From positions 248,001-312,000 of the forward strand of contig NZ_CANMTQ010000002.1 of the NCBI RefSeq assembly GCF_947500835.1: DNA of 64,000 nt, in the 5' to 3' direction. Shown here in pieces: positions 18,133-26,207 of this stretch. Made by a program: the position numbers and the translations under genes. The notes beneath the pieces were generated by a model. It was not told the DNA's origin. It did no database searches and was given only the letters and a program-made list of their open reading frames with translations. Origin of the DNA: an uncultured Halomonas sp. GTDB taxonomy: Bacteria; Pseudomonadota; Gammaproteobacteria; Pseudomonadales; Halomonadaceae. Positions within the stretch are counted from its first letter, which is position 1. Every line of letters begins with the position of its first letter.

Positions 18133-18599
18133 TCAGTACAGCCACGCCTCCTCCCAAGGAGCGCTCGTCAAGGGTACACAACCCGCTTCGGTGAGCAGTA
18201 CCGGTTGCTCCAGCTTGATGCCTTCCTTGCCTCCGACGGCGCCGATTAGGCCCAGTTGATCGCCGCGCGCACTTCGTCGATGGTTTCCAGCTGGTCGCAC
18301 AGGTGCGCGCAGTTATGAAACTCCCAGAGAATGACCGGACCATCCGCAAACACAAGGGCGTATCGCGCGGCATTGTGGGCGGTCCAGACCTGCATGTTGG
18401 AGGCATCGGTGGCGTAGCGGATGTTCACCGGATCGTAAAGCAGCACCGCTGCGCAGTCGTCACGTTCCAGCTGCTCCCTGACCCGGGCCAAGTGATAGCC
18501 ACGCGCCCGGCGATGGGTGATGTCACTCACTGGATTTACCAGCGACACATCCTTGGCAACGGCGTTGAGATAGGTATTCTTGTTGTCGAACAGGGTCAT
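18133..18599 (-). pseudogene. Remnant of an M24-fold gene (DddP/Xaa-Pro peptidase-like) with an internal deletion
   Basis: From the ATG at 18599 about 117 residues resemble the N-terminal domain of the M24 group that includes the DMSP lyase DddP and Xaa-Pro peptidases (YDPVNIRYATDASNMQVW, LWEFHNCAHL). The frame then stops at 18246. Immediately downstream, in another frame, a tail reads GAVGGKEGIKLEQPVLLTE and ends AWLY at 18133, which is the usual C-terminal end of the same family. The roughly 250 residues between them, including the catalytic domain, are missing. This is best explained by an internal deletion of an originally ~400-residue gene. The exact family is judged from memory. Confidence 0.75.
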
Positions 18600-18769
18600 G
18601 GCGCTACTCTTGTGGTGGAATGGGACCACGCTCGCAGCATAGCGCGAGCTTCTGATGCACAAGAGGGCCATGACGCAGGAGGAACGCTAACCGTCGCGCA
18701 TAGGGACATTGTGTTGCTGACCTGCGCTCGAAACCACCTTGCCCGAATGCTCAGAAAGGAAAATCGCTC

Positions 18770-19429
18770 ATGCCTCGAGACCGCCTCTTTCAACCCGCCA
18801 TCGGTGACGTCGCCCTGCTCGAGGTGGTCGCAATCAAGGATGCCGGCGCCTTTCTCGGCTGGGGACGCCCCAAGGATCTATTGCTGCCCTATAGCGAGCA
18901 GCGCGGCCGCCCCCAGGTCGGTCAGCAGGTGCTGGTGATGATCTTCGAGGACGACCAGGGCCGCCCAGCGGCGTCGATGCGACTCGAGGATTTCATCGTC
19001 GATCAAGCAGAAGGGCTGAAAAACGGCGACAAGGTCGCCCTGGTGATCGGTGAGCGCACCGATCTGGGGATCAAAGCGGTGGTCAACCAGCGATTCTGGG
19101 GACTTTTATATCATGATGAACTGACGCGACCCCTGAAGCGCGGCCAACGGGCGGAAGGCTATGTGCGCCGGGTCCGCGAAGACGGGCGGCTGGATCTTTC
19201 TTTAATGCCCAGCGGGGCGGAAAAACAGCAGCTTGCCGCGGAACGGATAATGGACGCACTGCAAGCAAAGCAGGGCTTTCTGGCACTAAGCGACAAGAGC
19301 TCGCCGGCCACCATCAAAGCGCAGTTGGGAATCAGCAAGAGCGCCTTCAAGCAGGCCATCGGCAAGCTCTACAAGCAGCGGCGAATCGTTATCGAAGCAG
19401 AAGGAATTCGGCTGACGCCCTCTAAATGA
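18770..19429 (+). CDS. CvfB/YitL-type S1 RNA-binding protein
   Basis: This 219-residue cytoplasmic protein has two S1-like beta-barrel repeats (~10-75 and ~85-145, with GAFLGWG and LSLMPSG) and a C-terminal winged-helix segment (~160-217, SKSAFKQAIGKLYKQRRI). This layout defines the CvfB family, implicated in RNA-level regulation in Staphylococcus. Many members have three S1-like domains and 270-300 residues; here one appears to be absent. The ATG at 18770 follows AGGAAA. The gene stands alone between the M24 remnant and the DUF3726 gene, with which it is convergent. Confidence 0.82.
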   Translation: MPRDRLFQPAIGDVALLEVVAIKDAGAFLGWGRPKDLLLPYSEQRGRPQVGQQVLVMIFEDDQGRPAASMRLEDFIVDQAEGLKNGDKVALVIGERTDLGIKAVVNQRFWGLLYHDELTRPLKRGQRAEGYVRRVREDGRLDLSLMPSGAEKQQLAAERIMDALQAKQGFLALSDKSSPATIKAQLGISKSAFKQAIGKLYKQRRIVIEAEGIRLTPSK

Positions 19430-19450
19430 CGGATGCCAGCCACTGTCGAC

Positions 19451-20218
19451 TCAATCGTTATCGTTATTTCCTGCCCCTGCACCACTGCGGGAGGCATCGC
19501 TGGACTCCACCAGGATACGGGTTGCCAGGGTCTTGAGCCGCTGCCACAGCGCATCGTCGACGTCGATGCCTTCGGCAAAGGCGCGCTCACGATGGGCCAG
19601 CAGGTCCGATTCATCCTGGCGCGCCAATACCTCGTAGTGGTAGTCCGAGCGCATTGCCGGTAGAAGATCGACGTGGTTGGCAAGGATCAATGTAATACCG
19701 TCGTTGGGCTCGTTCTCTTCCGGCACTTCATGAACCGCGTAAACACGAATTTCCGGCACCGTACTGTTGCCACGGAACCCCACCACCTGCTCGGTCAGCG
19801 GTATCTGGGCGTTGCGCCAGAAGGCAGTGACGTTCATGCCTCGCCCCGCCAGTCGAGACAGATAGCCCATGATCAACTGGCGATTGTGGCAGCGCCGAAT
19901 CTTGATGATGGCAAGCCCTCGGGCCCGGGCCTTGGCAAAGCCCAGCTCCACCGCCAGGCTCGAGGAGCGCAGCACGCTCTGGCCGTGTCCATCGAGCACG
20001 GCAAGGTCACCGTCATTGTAGAGAATGCTGGTCAACTGATTCGGGTCTTCGCGTAATAGATGATCCAGTCCACGACCCAAGGCATTGAGTCCCTCCAAGC
20101 CATGACACTGCATCCAGGCCACCATATCCGCAGCGTCCGCGGCCTCGCCTTCTTCGAACTCCATGCCGCTGAACGCCTTGCGGCATACCCCTTGAAGCTC
20201 GTTATAGGATACTTTCAT
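19451..20218 (-). CDS. DUF3726 domain-containing protein
   Basis: This 255-residue protein matches the DUF3726 family by its opening (KVSYNELQGVCRKAF), the DAADMVAWMQ helix and the RCHNRQLIMGYL stretch. The fold is distantly related to malate/L-lactate dehydrogenase-type oxidoreductases, but I do not see a clear cofactor motif. Function is unknown. It is the last gene of a five-gene operon with aldehyde dehydrogenase, an M19-like protein, a BCCT carrier and an unknown protein. GGAGGAGAGG precedes the start. A catabolic role for a methylated amine or betaine is inferred from context only. Confidence 0.75.
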   Translation of the reverse strand: MKVSYNELQGVCRKAFSGMEFEEGEAADAADMVAWMQCHGLEGLNALGRGLDHLLREDPNQLTSILYNDGDLAVLDGHGQSVLRSSSLAVELGFAKARARGLAIIKIRRCHNRQLIMGYLSRLAGRGMNVTAFWRNAQIPLTEQVVGFRGNSTVPEIRVYAVHEVPEENEPNDGITLILANHVDLLPAMRSDYHYEVLARQDESDLLAHRERAFAEGIDVDDALWQRLKTLATRILVESSDASRSGAGAGNNDND

Positions 20219-20257
20219 GCTACGCCTCTCCTCCCATCACCCTGTCATCAACTAGCC

Positions 20258-22012
20258 TCAACCCTGTTGAACGGCCAATCCTTGCGTTATCGACATATCA
20301 TTGATTCTGGGCTCTAAAGGGAAGCTCCAGTCGTCGAAATCCGTCAGATTCGCCGGCTCTTCGTTCAATTCTTCAACCAGGGGGGCGCCCTGGAACAGGG
20401 TGATGCGCACCCAGCGATCGGATTTGGGATCGAAACGGCTGGCGCCAAAGAAAGACAGCTTGGTGCGCAGCAGGTGCATGGGCTTCATGTCCCGATGCCA
20501 GAGATTGGCGCGAATCTCGCCGTAGGGCGTATCCGTCATTGCCTGGATACGGCGAACGATTTCCTTGTGACGCGGATTGGCCATCAAGAATTCCACGACC
20601 AGCGCGCGAGGGTGATCCTCGAGAAAGCGACTAAGCGCTTCATGGGCTCGACGTATTCGAGGCGCCATGGCCAGGGGCATCTCTTTTTCATGCCCCGGCT
20701 CCCTATAGCGCACTCCAAGGCGCGGCTCCTCTTTTTCCGCGGAGCGATACCAGAACCAGTAGCAGGCCTCCGGTGCATCGTAGTTTTCGGCAAGCGCCCA
20801 ATCATAGTGGGTATCGATCAGTTGCTTGAGACGCACCAGGGCCATGTCCGGCACCAGTTCCATACGCTCGTCGGCCCCCATATGATCCTCGAGCGCGTCG
20901 ATCTGCAACGGATAAAGTTCGATCAATAGCGTATTGATGAGCTCCTGGGCTTCCAAGGGTAGGGTGCGCTCCCCCCAAGCCACCAGTTGCTGCCACAGAT
21001 CCGGATCCAGCGGCACCTGCTCCAACCAGATCAATACTTCAGGAAGCGCTGCCACGGTAGCGGCATTGCGCTCACCCTGCTCGACGTCCTCAATAACGGT
21101 CTGCTCAAGGTGCGTAAGGGCGCGGCGTGTCAGCTCAATCAAGCGCAGGCGATCCGCCTCGCTGGGGGTCTGATCAATGGCCAGACCCAGCGCCTGCTCG
21201 CGACAGTGCACCCACTGCTGAATCAGCTTGGGATGGTTGATCAGAAATGGCGCCATCCCCAGGCCCGTAGAGTTGCCTATTCCCAGATAACGACGTAGCT
21301 CGGGGTCCATGGCCACCGCGGTTTGCGGCGCTTGAGCCTGAGCGATGTGCTCCACCTGGGCAATAGAGAAATGGCGCAGCAGATAGACCGCCAGCATCTG
21401 CACCGAGAATGGCCGCTTGAAGTCCGGACTGTCCTGCAGGCGGGCAAAATCCGCGATGCCGAACTTGCCGTTACCGTAGATGGCGGTGGTGCGATACAGA
21501 TACCCCACCTTGGTCAACCAGGCTGGGTCCGGCTGACGGCCTTGGGCCAGCGCCTGAGTGAAATGGCTGAAATTGCGCAGGCTGCGATTGGCCCGGGACA
21601 GTACCAGCAGCCGTGGATGCTGCCGACCGGCTTCTTGTAGTGGCACATTGGCCGCCATCTGCTCGAGCAGGGAGTCGTCGACATCCCCTTCGACCAGACC
21701 GAAGGTGACATCCCAGGCCTCGGCGATGACCCGGTCGGAGCGAGCCTCGTCGCTCAAGGGTTGGGAGAAGATCACCTCATGGTAACGCCCATGAGGTGTC
21801 TGAACACGATAGATAGCCGTGCCATGACCATTGTCGTCGAGATCGAAGCGACTACAGCTCACCTGCCAGCGCTGGCGCGCCATCTGGCGCACCAGCGAGC
21901 GCACGAAGCTCAAGCGGCTGGCGTGTAGGCTGCCCAGCCGTTCCAGCCCCATGACCTGCTCGGCAGGGCGCAGAAATGGTCTGACACGTGGTTGGCTATC
22001 AAGATCGTGCAT
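20258..22012 (-). CDS. Conserved-looking protein of unknown function (584 residues) in a BCCT operon
   Basis: I do not recognise a named domain. The protein is soluble, with no signal peptide or membrane helix, mixed alpha/beta composition, and many Arg and Trp residues. Notable stretches are GNGKFGIADFARL near residue 180, YWFWYRSAEKEEPR near 425 and a C-terminal half with EIRANLWHRDMKPMHLL. Length and lack of low complexity argue for a real enzyme or large binding protein. AAGGAGAAGGAG precedes the ATG at 22012, which lies inside the 3' end of the BCCT gene (14-base overlap), so it is translationally coupled to the carrier. It probably acts on the imported compound, but this is not shown. 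Confidence 0.7.
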   Translation of the reverse strand: MHDLDSQPRVRPFLRPAEQVMGLERLGSLHASRLSFVRSLVRQMARQRWQVSCSRFDLDDNGHGTAIYRVQTPHGRYHEVIFSQPLSDEARSDRVIAEAWDVTFGLVEGDVDDSLLEQMAANVPLQEAGRQHPRLLVLSRANRSLRNFSHFTQALAQGRQPDPAWLTKVGYLYRTTAIYGNGKFGIADFARLQDSPDFKRPFSVQMLAVYLLRHFSIAQVEHIAQAQAPQTAVAMDPELRRYLGIGNSTGLGMAPFLINHPKLIQQWVHCREQALGLAIDQTPSEADRLRLIELTRRALTHLEQTVIEDVEQGERNAATVAALPEVLIWLEQVPLDPDLWQQLVAWGERTLPLEAQELINTLLIELYPLQIDALEDHMGADERMELVPDMALVRLKQLIDTHYDWALAENYDAPEACYWFWYRSAEKEEPRLGVRYREPGHEKEMPLAMAPRIRRAHEALSRFLEDHPRALVVEFLMANPRHKEIVRRIQAMTDTPYGEIRANLWHRDMKPMHLLRTKLSFFGASRFDPKSDRWVRITLFQGAPLVEELNEEPANLTDFDDWSFPLEPRINDMSITQGLAVQQG

Positions 22013-23585
22013 GCTCCTTCTCCTTGGGCACTAGCCCTTGCTCTCGCGCCATGGCGTAAGCCGCCTGTGGCCCCGTCCAGAGCGAGGGCAGTAGTACAAG
22101 CGATACGGGGATCGCGGTAATCACGATAAACTGTTGCAGGGCGCTGATCTGACCCGCCCCCATGTACAGCAGAATGCCCGCCATCAGTGACATGGCAATG
22201 CCCCAGAAAGCGCGAATGAACGGGTTGGGGTCGTCGTGACCCGTTCCGACCACGGCGATGGCATAGCTCATGGAGTCACCGGTGGTGGCCACGAAGATGG
22301 TGGTCAAGAGCAGAATGGCCATGGCCATGAAGGTGCCGCCGGGTAGCGCCTGAGCCACGGTCAGGGTCGCCACGTCGAACTGGAAATTGTTGAGGGCATC
22401 GGTGAGATCGAACACGCCGTTCAACTGATAATAGATGCCGGAGCCCCCTAGCAGCGTGAACCAGATGGTGGTGGCGATGGGTGCCAGTATCGCCACGGCC
22501 ACGATCATCTGACGAACCGTGCGGCCGCGGGATATGCGCGCCACGAAGATGGCCATCAGCGGGCCGTAACCGATAAACCAGGCGAAGAAGAACACCGTCC
22601 ACCACTGCATCCACCATTCCGGCGCGGTTTCCGTGGTCATGGTGGCCATGGTGAAAAACGACGACAGATACTCGCCGAAGCCTTGGAAGAAGGCGTTGGT
22701 CAGAAACAGCGTGGGACCGAAAATGAATATTACAGCGGCAATGGTCAGGGCCAGGAACACATTGAAGCGGCTGAGCATCTGGATGCCGCGCTCGATACCA
22801 CTTACCGCAGAGGTCACATAGACCACGCCGAGCACCGCAAGCACGATCAGCTGGGTACCAAAGCCTTCCGGAGTGCCAAATAGCTCGTGCAGGCCGAAGC
22901 TGACCTGGGTCGCCAGAAAGCCGATCGGCCCGACGGTGCCCGCCACTACGGCGATGACGCACAATGCATCCACTACGCCGCCAAACCAGCCGCCCATGAT
23001 TTTCTCACCCAGCACCGGATAGAGCAGCGTGCGGGGCCGCAGCGGATATCCCTTATCGTAGTGCATACGCGCCAGCACAATTGCGGTAAGAGACCCAAGT
23101 ACCGCCCAAGCCAGAAAGCCCCAGTGCATGAAAGATTGCGCCAGGGCGTTAGATACCGCTTCGTGGGAGCCCGGCTCGGTGTCGAAAGCCGGCGGCGTGA
23201 CCACGAAGTGATACACCGGCTCGCCGGCGGCGAAGAACACGCCACCCCCGGCCAGCAGGGTACACATGATGATGGACAACCACTTGAAGGTGGTGATTTC
23301 CGGGATGTCGCGATTGCCGACCCGGGCATTGCCTGCCGGCGAGATGGTGACACCGAGGGCAATCACGAAGGTCAGCAGCAGCAATAATTGAAAATAACTG
23401 CCGAAGATCTTGGCGGTCCAGGCAAACCCTTCACTGATGCCGCTGGCCACCATATCAATGTCGTAGAGCGACATGGCCACGAATGCCAGGATGAAACCGA
23501 TACTGATGCCCAGAACCACCGGGTCACCCCAGCGCGAGGTCTTGCTTTGTGATGACGAGTGGCTCTTTGCACTGTCATTGCTCAT
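21999..23585 (-). CDS. BCCT family transporter in the DUF3726/M19 operon
   Basis: This 528-residue inner-membrane carrier has the BCCT pattern, including the region GVFFAAGEPVYHF near residue 120, SFMHWGFLAWA near 150 and the ISRGRT loop near 350. The C-terminal tail is short and basic. The ATG at 23585 has only a weak upstream purine stretch. It overlaps the 584-residue gene by 14 bases and follows the M19-like gene closely. It is the third BCCT protein in the window and is clearly diverged from the other two, so a different substrate is likely. Confidence 0.92.
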   Translation of the reverse strand: MSNDSAKSHSSSQSKTSRWGDPVVLGISIGFILAFVAMSLYDIDMVASGISEGFAWTAKIFGSYFQLLLLLTFVIALGVTISPAGNARVGNRDIPEITTFKWLSIIMCTLLAGGGVFFAAGEPVYHFVVTPPAFDTEPGSHEAVSNALAQSFMHWGFLAWAVLGSLTAIVLARMHYDKGYPLRPRTLLYPVLGEKIMGGWFGGVVDALCVIAVVAGTVGPIGFLATQVSFGLHELFGTPEGFGTQLIVLAVLGVVYVTSAVSGIERGIQMLSRFNVFLALTIAAVIFIFGPTLFLTNAFFQGFGEYLSSFFTMATMTTETAPEWWMQWWTVFFFAWFIGYGPLMAIFVARISRGRTVRQMIVAVAILAPIATTIWFTLLGGSGIYYQLNGVFDLTDALNNFQFDVATLTVAQALPGGTFMAMAILLLTTIFVATTGDSMSYAIAVVGTGHDDPNPFIRAFWGIAMSLMAGILLYMGAGQISALQQFIVITAIPVSLVLLPSLWTGPQAAYAMAREQGLVPKEKEHARS

Positions 23586-23642
23586 GATTAAAGCCCTTTA
23601 TTGTCGACTGTTGGTGCTGGGCGTGGGGCGTGTCGAAAACGA

Positions 23643-24635
23643 TCAAGCAGTCATAGGCGTTGCGGCTCGCTCAAGCAGCTCGACCCAATTGCGACCCATG
23701 ATGCGTTCGATTTCCCCTTTATCGAACCCGCGTTGGCGCAGTCCTTCGATCAAGTTGGGGAAGTCGCGATTATCCTGGAACCAGGATAGCGGACGCGGCC
23801 AGCCGGCATTGGCCTGGCTTCCCTCGCCGTAGTCCATCTCCTTCGACCAACGGCCGTTACGCATCCACTCCAGCACCGACGTTGGCTGAGCCTGACAAAG
23901 GTCGGTACCGATGCCGATATGCTCGATACCCATCAGGTCAGCCGTGGTCGCAATCATGTCACAATATGCTTCCAGGGTGCAGTCTGGACCGTCTTTGAGA
24001 TGAAAAGGGTAAGCCGAAAACCCCAGGATTCCCTCAGACTCGGCAATGGCCTTGAGCACCTTGTCCGACTTGTTGCGTTTGGCAGGATGCCAGGCATTGG
24101 GATTGGCGTGGGAAATGATCACCGGCCGCTCGGAGAGTTCGATGGCATCCAGGGTCGAGCGCTCGGCGCTGTGGGACATGTCGATCACCATGCCAACCCG
24201 GTTCATCTCCTTGATCACCTGACGGCCGAAGCGGGTGATGCCGCTATCTTCGCTCTCGTAACAACCGCAGGCCAACAGGCTCTGGTTGTTGTAGGTGAGC
24301 TGCATGATCAGAAGACCCAGGCGGCGTAGGATCGCCACCATGTCGATGTCGTCTTCGATGGGCGAGCAGTTCTGGGCGCCCAGGAAAATGCCCACCTTGC
24401 CCGCTTCACGAGCGCGCTGGATATCCGCCGGCTCAAAAACCGGCAGGATCAGATCGCTGTTGGCTTCAAAGCGCCGATTCCACTCACCGAGCCGGCTCAG
24501 CGTGTCCCGGGTGGTCTCGTGATAAACCAGGGTCGCATGCACCGCATCGACGCCGCCCTCGTGCATCTGCTCGAAGATCTCACGGGACCAGTTGGAGTAC
24601 TGCAGGCCATCGACGATGAGCATTTCCTGAGACAT
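23643..24635 (-). CDS. M19 (renal dipeptidase-like) family protein with an incomplete metal site
   Basis: This 330-residue TIM-barrel protein belongs to the M19 membrane-dipeptidase family. It keeps the His of DMSHSAE, the His of ISHANPNAW, the RN pair and the GTD motif. However, the usual N-terminal DGHxD is DGLQY, and the bridging Glu of the EGG segment is replaced in GAQNCSPI. Three of five zinc ligands are therefore absent, and ordinary dipeptidase activity is doubtful. Related proteins, as I recall, lie beside dimethylglycine-demethylation genes in pseudomonads. It has a good GAGG ribosome site and begins 9 bases after the aldehyde dehydrogenase stop. Confidence 0.82.
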   Translation of the reverse strand: MSQEMLIVDGLQYSNWSREIFEQMHEGGVDAVHATLVYHETTRDTLSRLGEWNRRFEANSDLILPVFEPADIQRAREAGKVGIFLGAQNCSPIEDDIDMVAILRRLGLLIMQLTYNNQSLLACGCYESEDSGITRFGRQVIKEMNRVGMVIDMSHSAERSTLDAIELSERPVIISHANPNAWHPAKRNKSDKVLKAIAESEGILGFSAYPFHLKDGPDCTLEAYCDMIATTADLMGIEHIGIGTDLCQAQPTSVLEWMRNGRWSKEMDYGEGSQANAGWPRPLSWFQDNRDFPNLIEGLRQRGFDKGEIERIMGRNWVELLERAATPMTA

Positions 24636-24644
24636 AACCCTACC

Positions 24645-26084
24645 TCACGCCTTGATGTAGCAAGTCTTGACCACGGTATAAAATTCTCGGGCGTAGCGTC
24701 CCTGCTCCCGGGGGCCGAAGCTCGAATCCTTGCGCCCGCCAAAGGGCACGTGATAATCCGTACCGGCGGTGGCCAGGTTGACCATCACGCAGCCGGTCTC
24801 GGCCCTGGCCTTGAAATCGCTGGCAAGTTTCAAGGAATCGGTGATGATGCCAGCGGTCAGGCCGAAGTTCGTATCATTCAAGGTCGCAATGGCTTCCTCA
24901 TAATCCCGCACCTTGATCACGCAAGCGATAGGGCCGAAGACTTCCTCGCGATTGATCGCCATGTCATTACGGGTATCGGTGAATAGGGTCGGCGCCATGA
25001 AGAAGCCTTCGGTATCGCGTTCGAGTCGCTCGCCGCCAAAGGCCAGGGTGGCACCGTCTTGCTTGCCCCGCTCGATCCAGGCCAGATTGGATTCAAGCTG
25101 GCGAGAATCCACCACCGGGCCCAGGTGCACACCGTCTTCCAGGGCATGCCCGACCTTGATGGTCTTGAGCTTTTCGATCAGCTTTTCGACGAAGGCGTCG
25201 TGCACGGCTTCGGTCACGATCAGGCGCGAGGAGGCGGTACACTTCTGACCAGTGCCGGAATAGGCGCCGGCGAAGGCGGCCTCTACCGCCAGATCGAGAT
25301 TCGCGTCGTCCGCAACGATCAGGGCATTCTTGGAACCCATTTCGAGCTGACACTTGACCAGATTGCCCGCCGTGGCGGCGGCCACTCGGCGCCCCACTTC
25401 CAGGGAACCGGTAAAGCTTACCGCGTTGATCTTGGGGCTCGAGATCAGCGCATCGCCGACCTGGCTGCCGGAGCCCATCAACAGGTTGAAGGTACCTGCA
25501 GGCAGATCCTGACGGCTGATAATCTCGGCCAAGGCCCAGGCGCTGGCGGGCACCAGATTGGCGGGCTTGAAGATCACCGCATTGCCGAAGGCCAGTGCCG
25601 GGGCGATCTTCCACACCGCCGTAGCCAACGGGAAGTTCCAGGGGCTGATGATGCCGACCACACCGACCGGCTCACGACGGGTTTCCACTTCGACACCCGG
25701 GCGGACGGAATCGGCGCGATCATCGATCTGGCGCAGGACTTCTGCCGCGTAGTAGTGGAAAAACTGCCCGGAGCGATAGACTTCACCCACGCCTTCCGCC
25801 AGGGTCTTGCCCTCTTCTCGGGAAAGCAGTCGGCCCAGCTCATCCTTGCGGGCGATCAGCTCATTGCCAATCGCCATCAATACGCCGTAACGCGCCTCCA
25901 GACCGCTCTTGGCCCACTCGCGAGAGCCACGGTGCGCCGCCGAAATGGCATCCTGCACCTGATCGGTACTGGCCTGAGCGAATTCACCGATCACATCGCT
26001 TGTATCCGAAGGATTGGTGTTGGTTAGCGTATCGTTGCCGGCGATCCACTGGCCATCGATATAGAGGGAGTGAGCGTTAGACAT
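24645..26084 (-). CDS. NAD(P)-dependent aldehyde dehydrogenase family protein
   Basis: This 479-residue cytoplasmic enzyme is a canonical aldehyde dehydrogenase: SPWNFPLA and FKPANLVPAS (cofactor binding, ~150-180), the general-base Glu in LEMGSKN (~253), and the catalytic Cys in GQKCTASSR (~287). It most resembles semialdehyde-type members such as alpha-ketoglutarate-semialdehyde dehydrogenase. The start at 26084 sits 5 bases after AGGAGG; the frame extends upstream to 26297 but through AT-rich promoter sequence. It is the first gene of the operon, so an aldehyde is an expected intermediate of the pathway. Confidence 0.92.
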   Translation of the reverse strand: MSNAHSLYIDGQWIAGNDTLTNTNPSDTSDVIGEFAQASTDQVQDAISAAHRGSREWAKSGLEARYGVLMAIGNELIARKDELGRLLSREEGKTLAEGVGEVYRSGQFFHYYAAEVLRQIDDRADSVRPGVEVETRREPVGVVGIISPWNFPLATAVWKIAPALAFGNAVIFKPANLVPASAWALAEIISRQDLPAGTFNLLMGSGSQVGDALISSPKINAVSFTGSLEVGRRVAAATAGNLVKCQLEMGSKNALIVADDANLDLAVEAAFAGAYSGTGQKCTASSRLIVTEAVHDAFVEKLIEKLKTIKVGHALEDGVHLGPVVDSRQLESNLAWIERGKQDGATLAFGGERLERDTEGFFMAPTLFTDTRNDMAINREEVFGPIACVIKVRDYEEAIATLNDTNFGLTAGIITDSLKLASDFKARAETGCVMVNLATAGTDYHVPFGGRKDSSFGPREQGRYAREFYTVVKTCYIKA

Positions 26085-26134
26085 GAAAACCTCCTGAAAT
26101 ATTGCTGTCAGCCTAGCGGGGATTGAAATATAAA

Positions 26135-26148
26135 TATAATCAATTATA
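26135..26148. promoter_or_regulatory. 14-bp palindrome between divergent aldehyde dehydrogenase and LysR genes
   Basis: TATAAT-CA-ATTATA is a perfect AT-rich dyad about 50 bases from the aldehyde dehydrogenase start and 60 bases from the LysR start. A LysR-type operator is expected in this position. Assignment is by position and symmetry. Confidence 0.4.
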
Positions 26149-26207
26149 AAAATTAAACGATAAGCTTTACTTACCAGCCGACTGTGCAGCGTTAGAGGAA
26201 GAATGAA

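Noticed and set aside
18119..18406. 95-codon minus-strand frame over the M24 remnant
   Set aside because: It lies in a different frame from both recognisable remnants and has no homology.
25059..26027. 322-codon plus-strand frame opposite the aldehyde dehydrogenase
   Set aside because: Antisense shadow rich in Gly, His, Arg and Gln; no homology seen.
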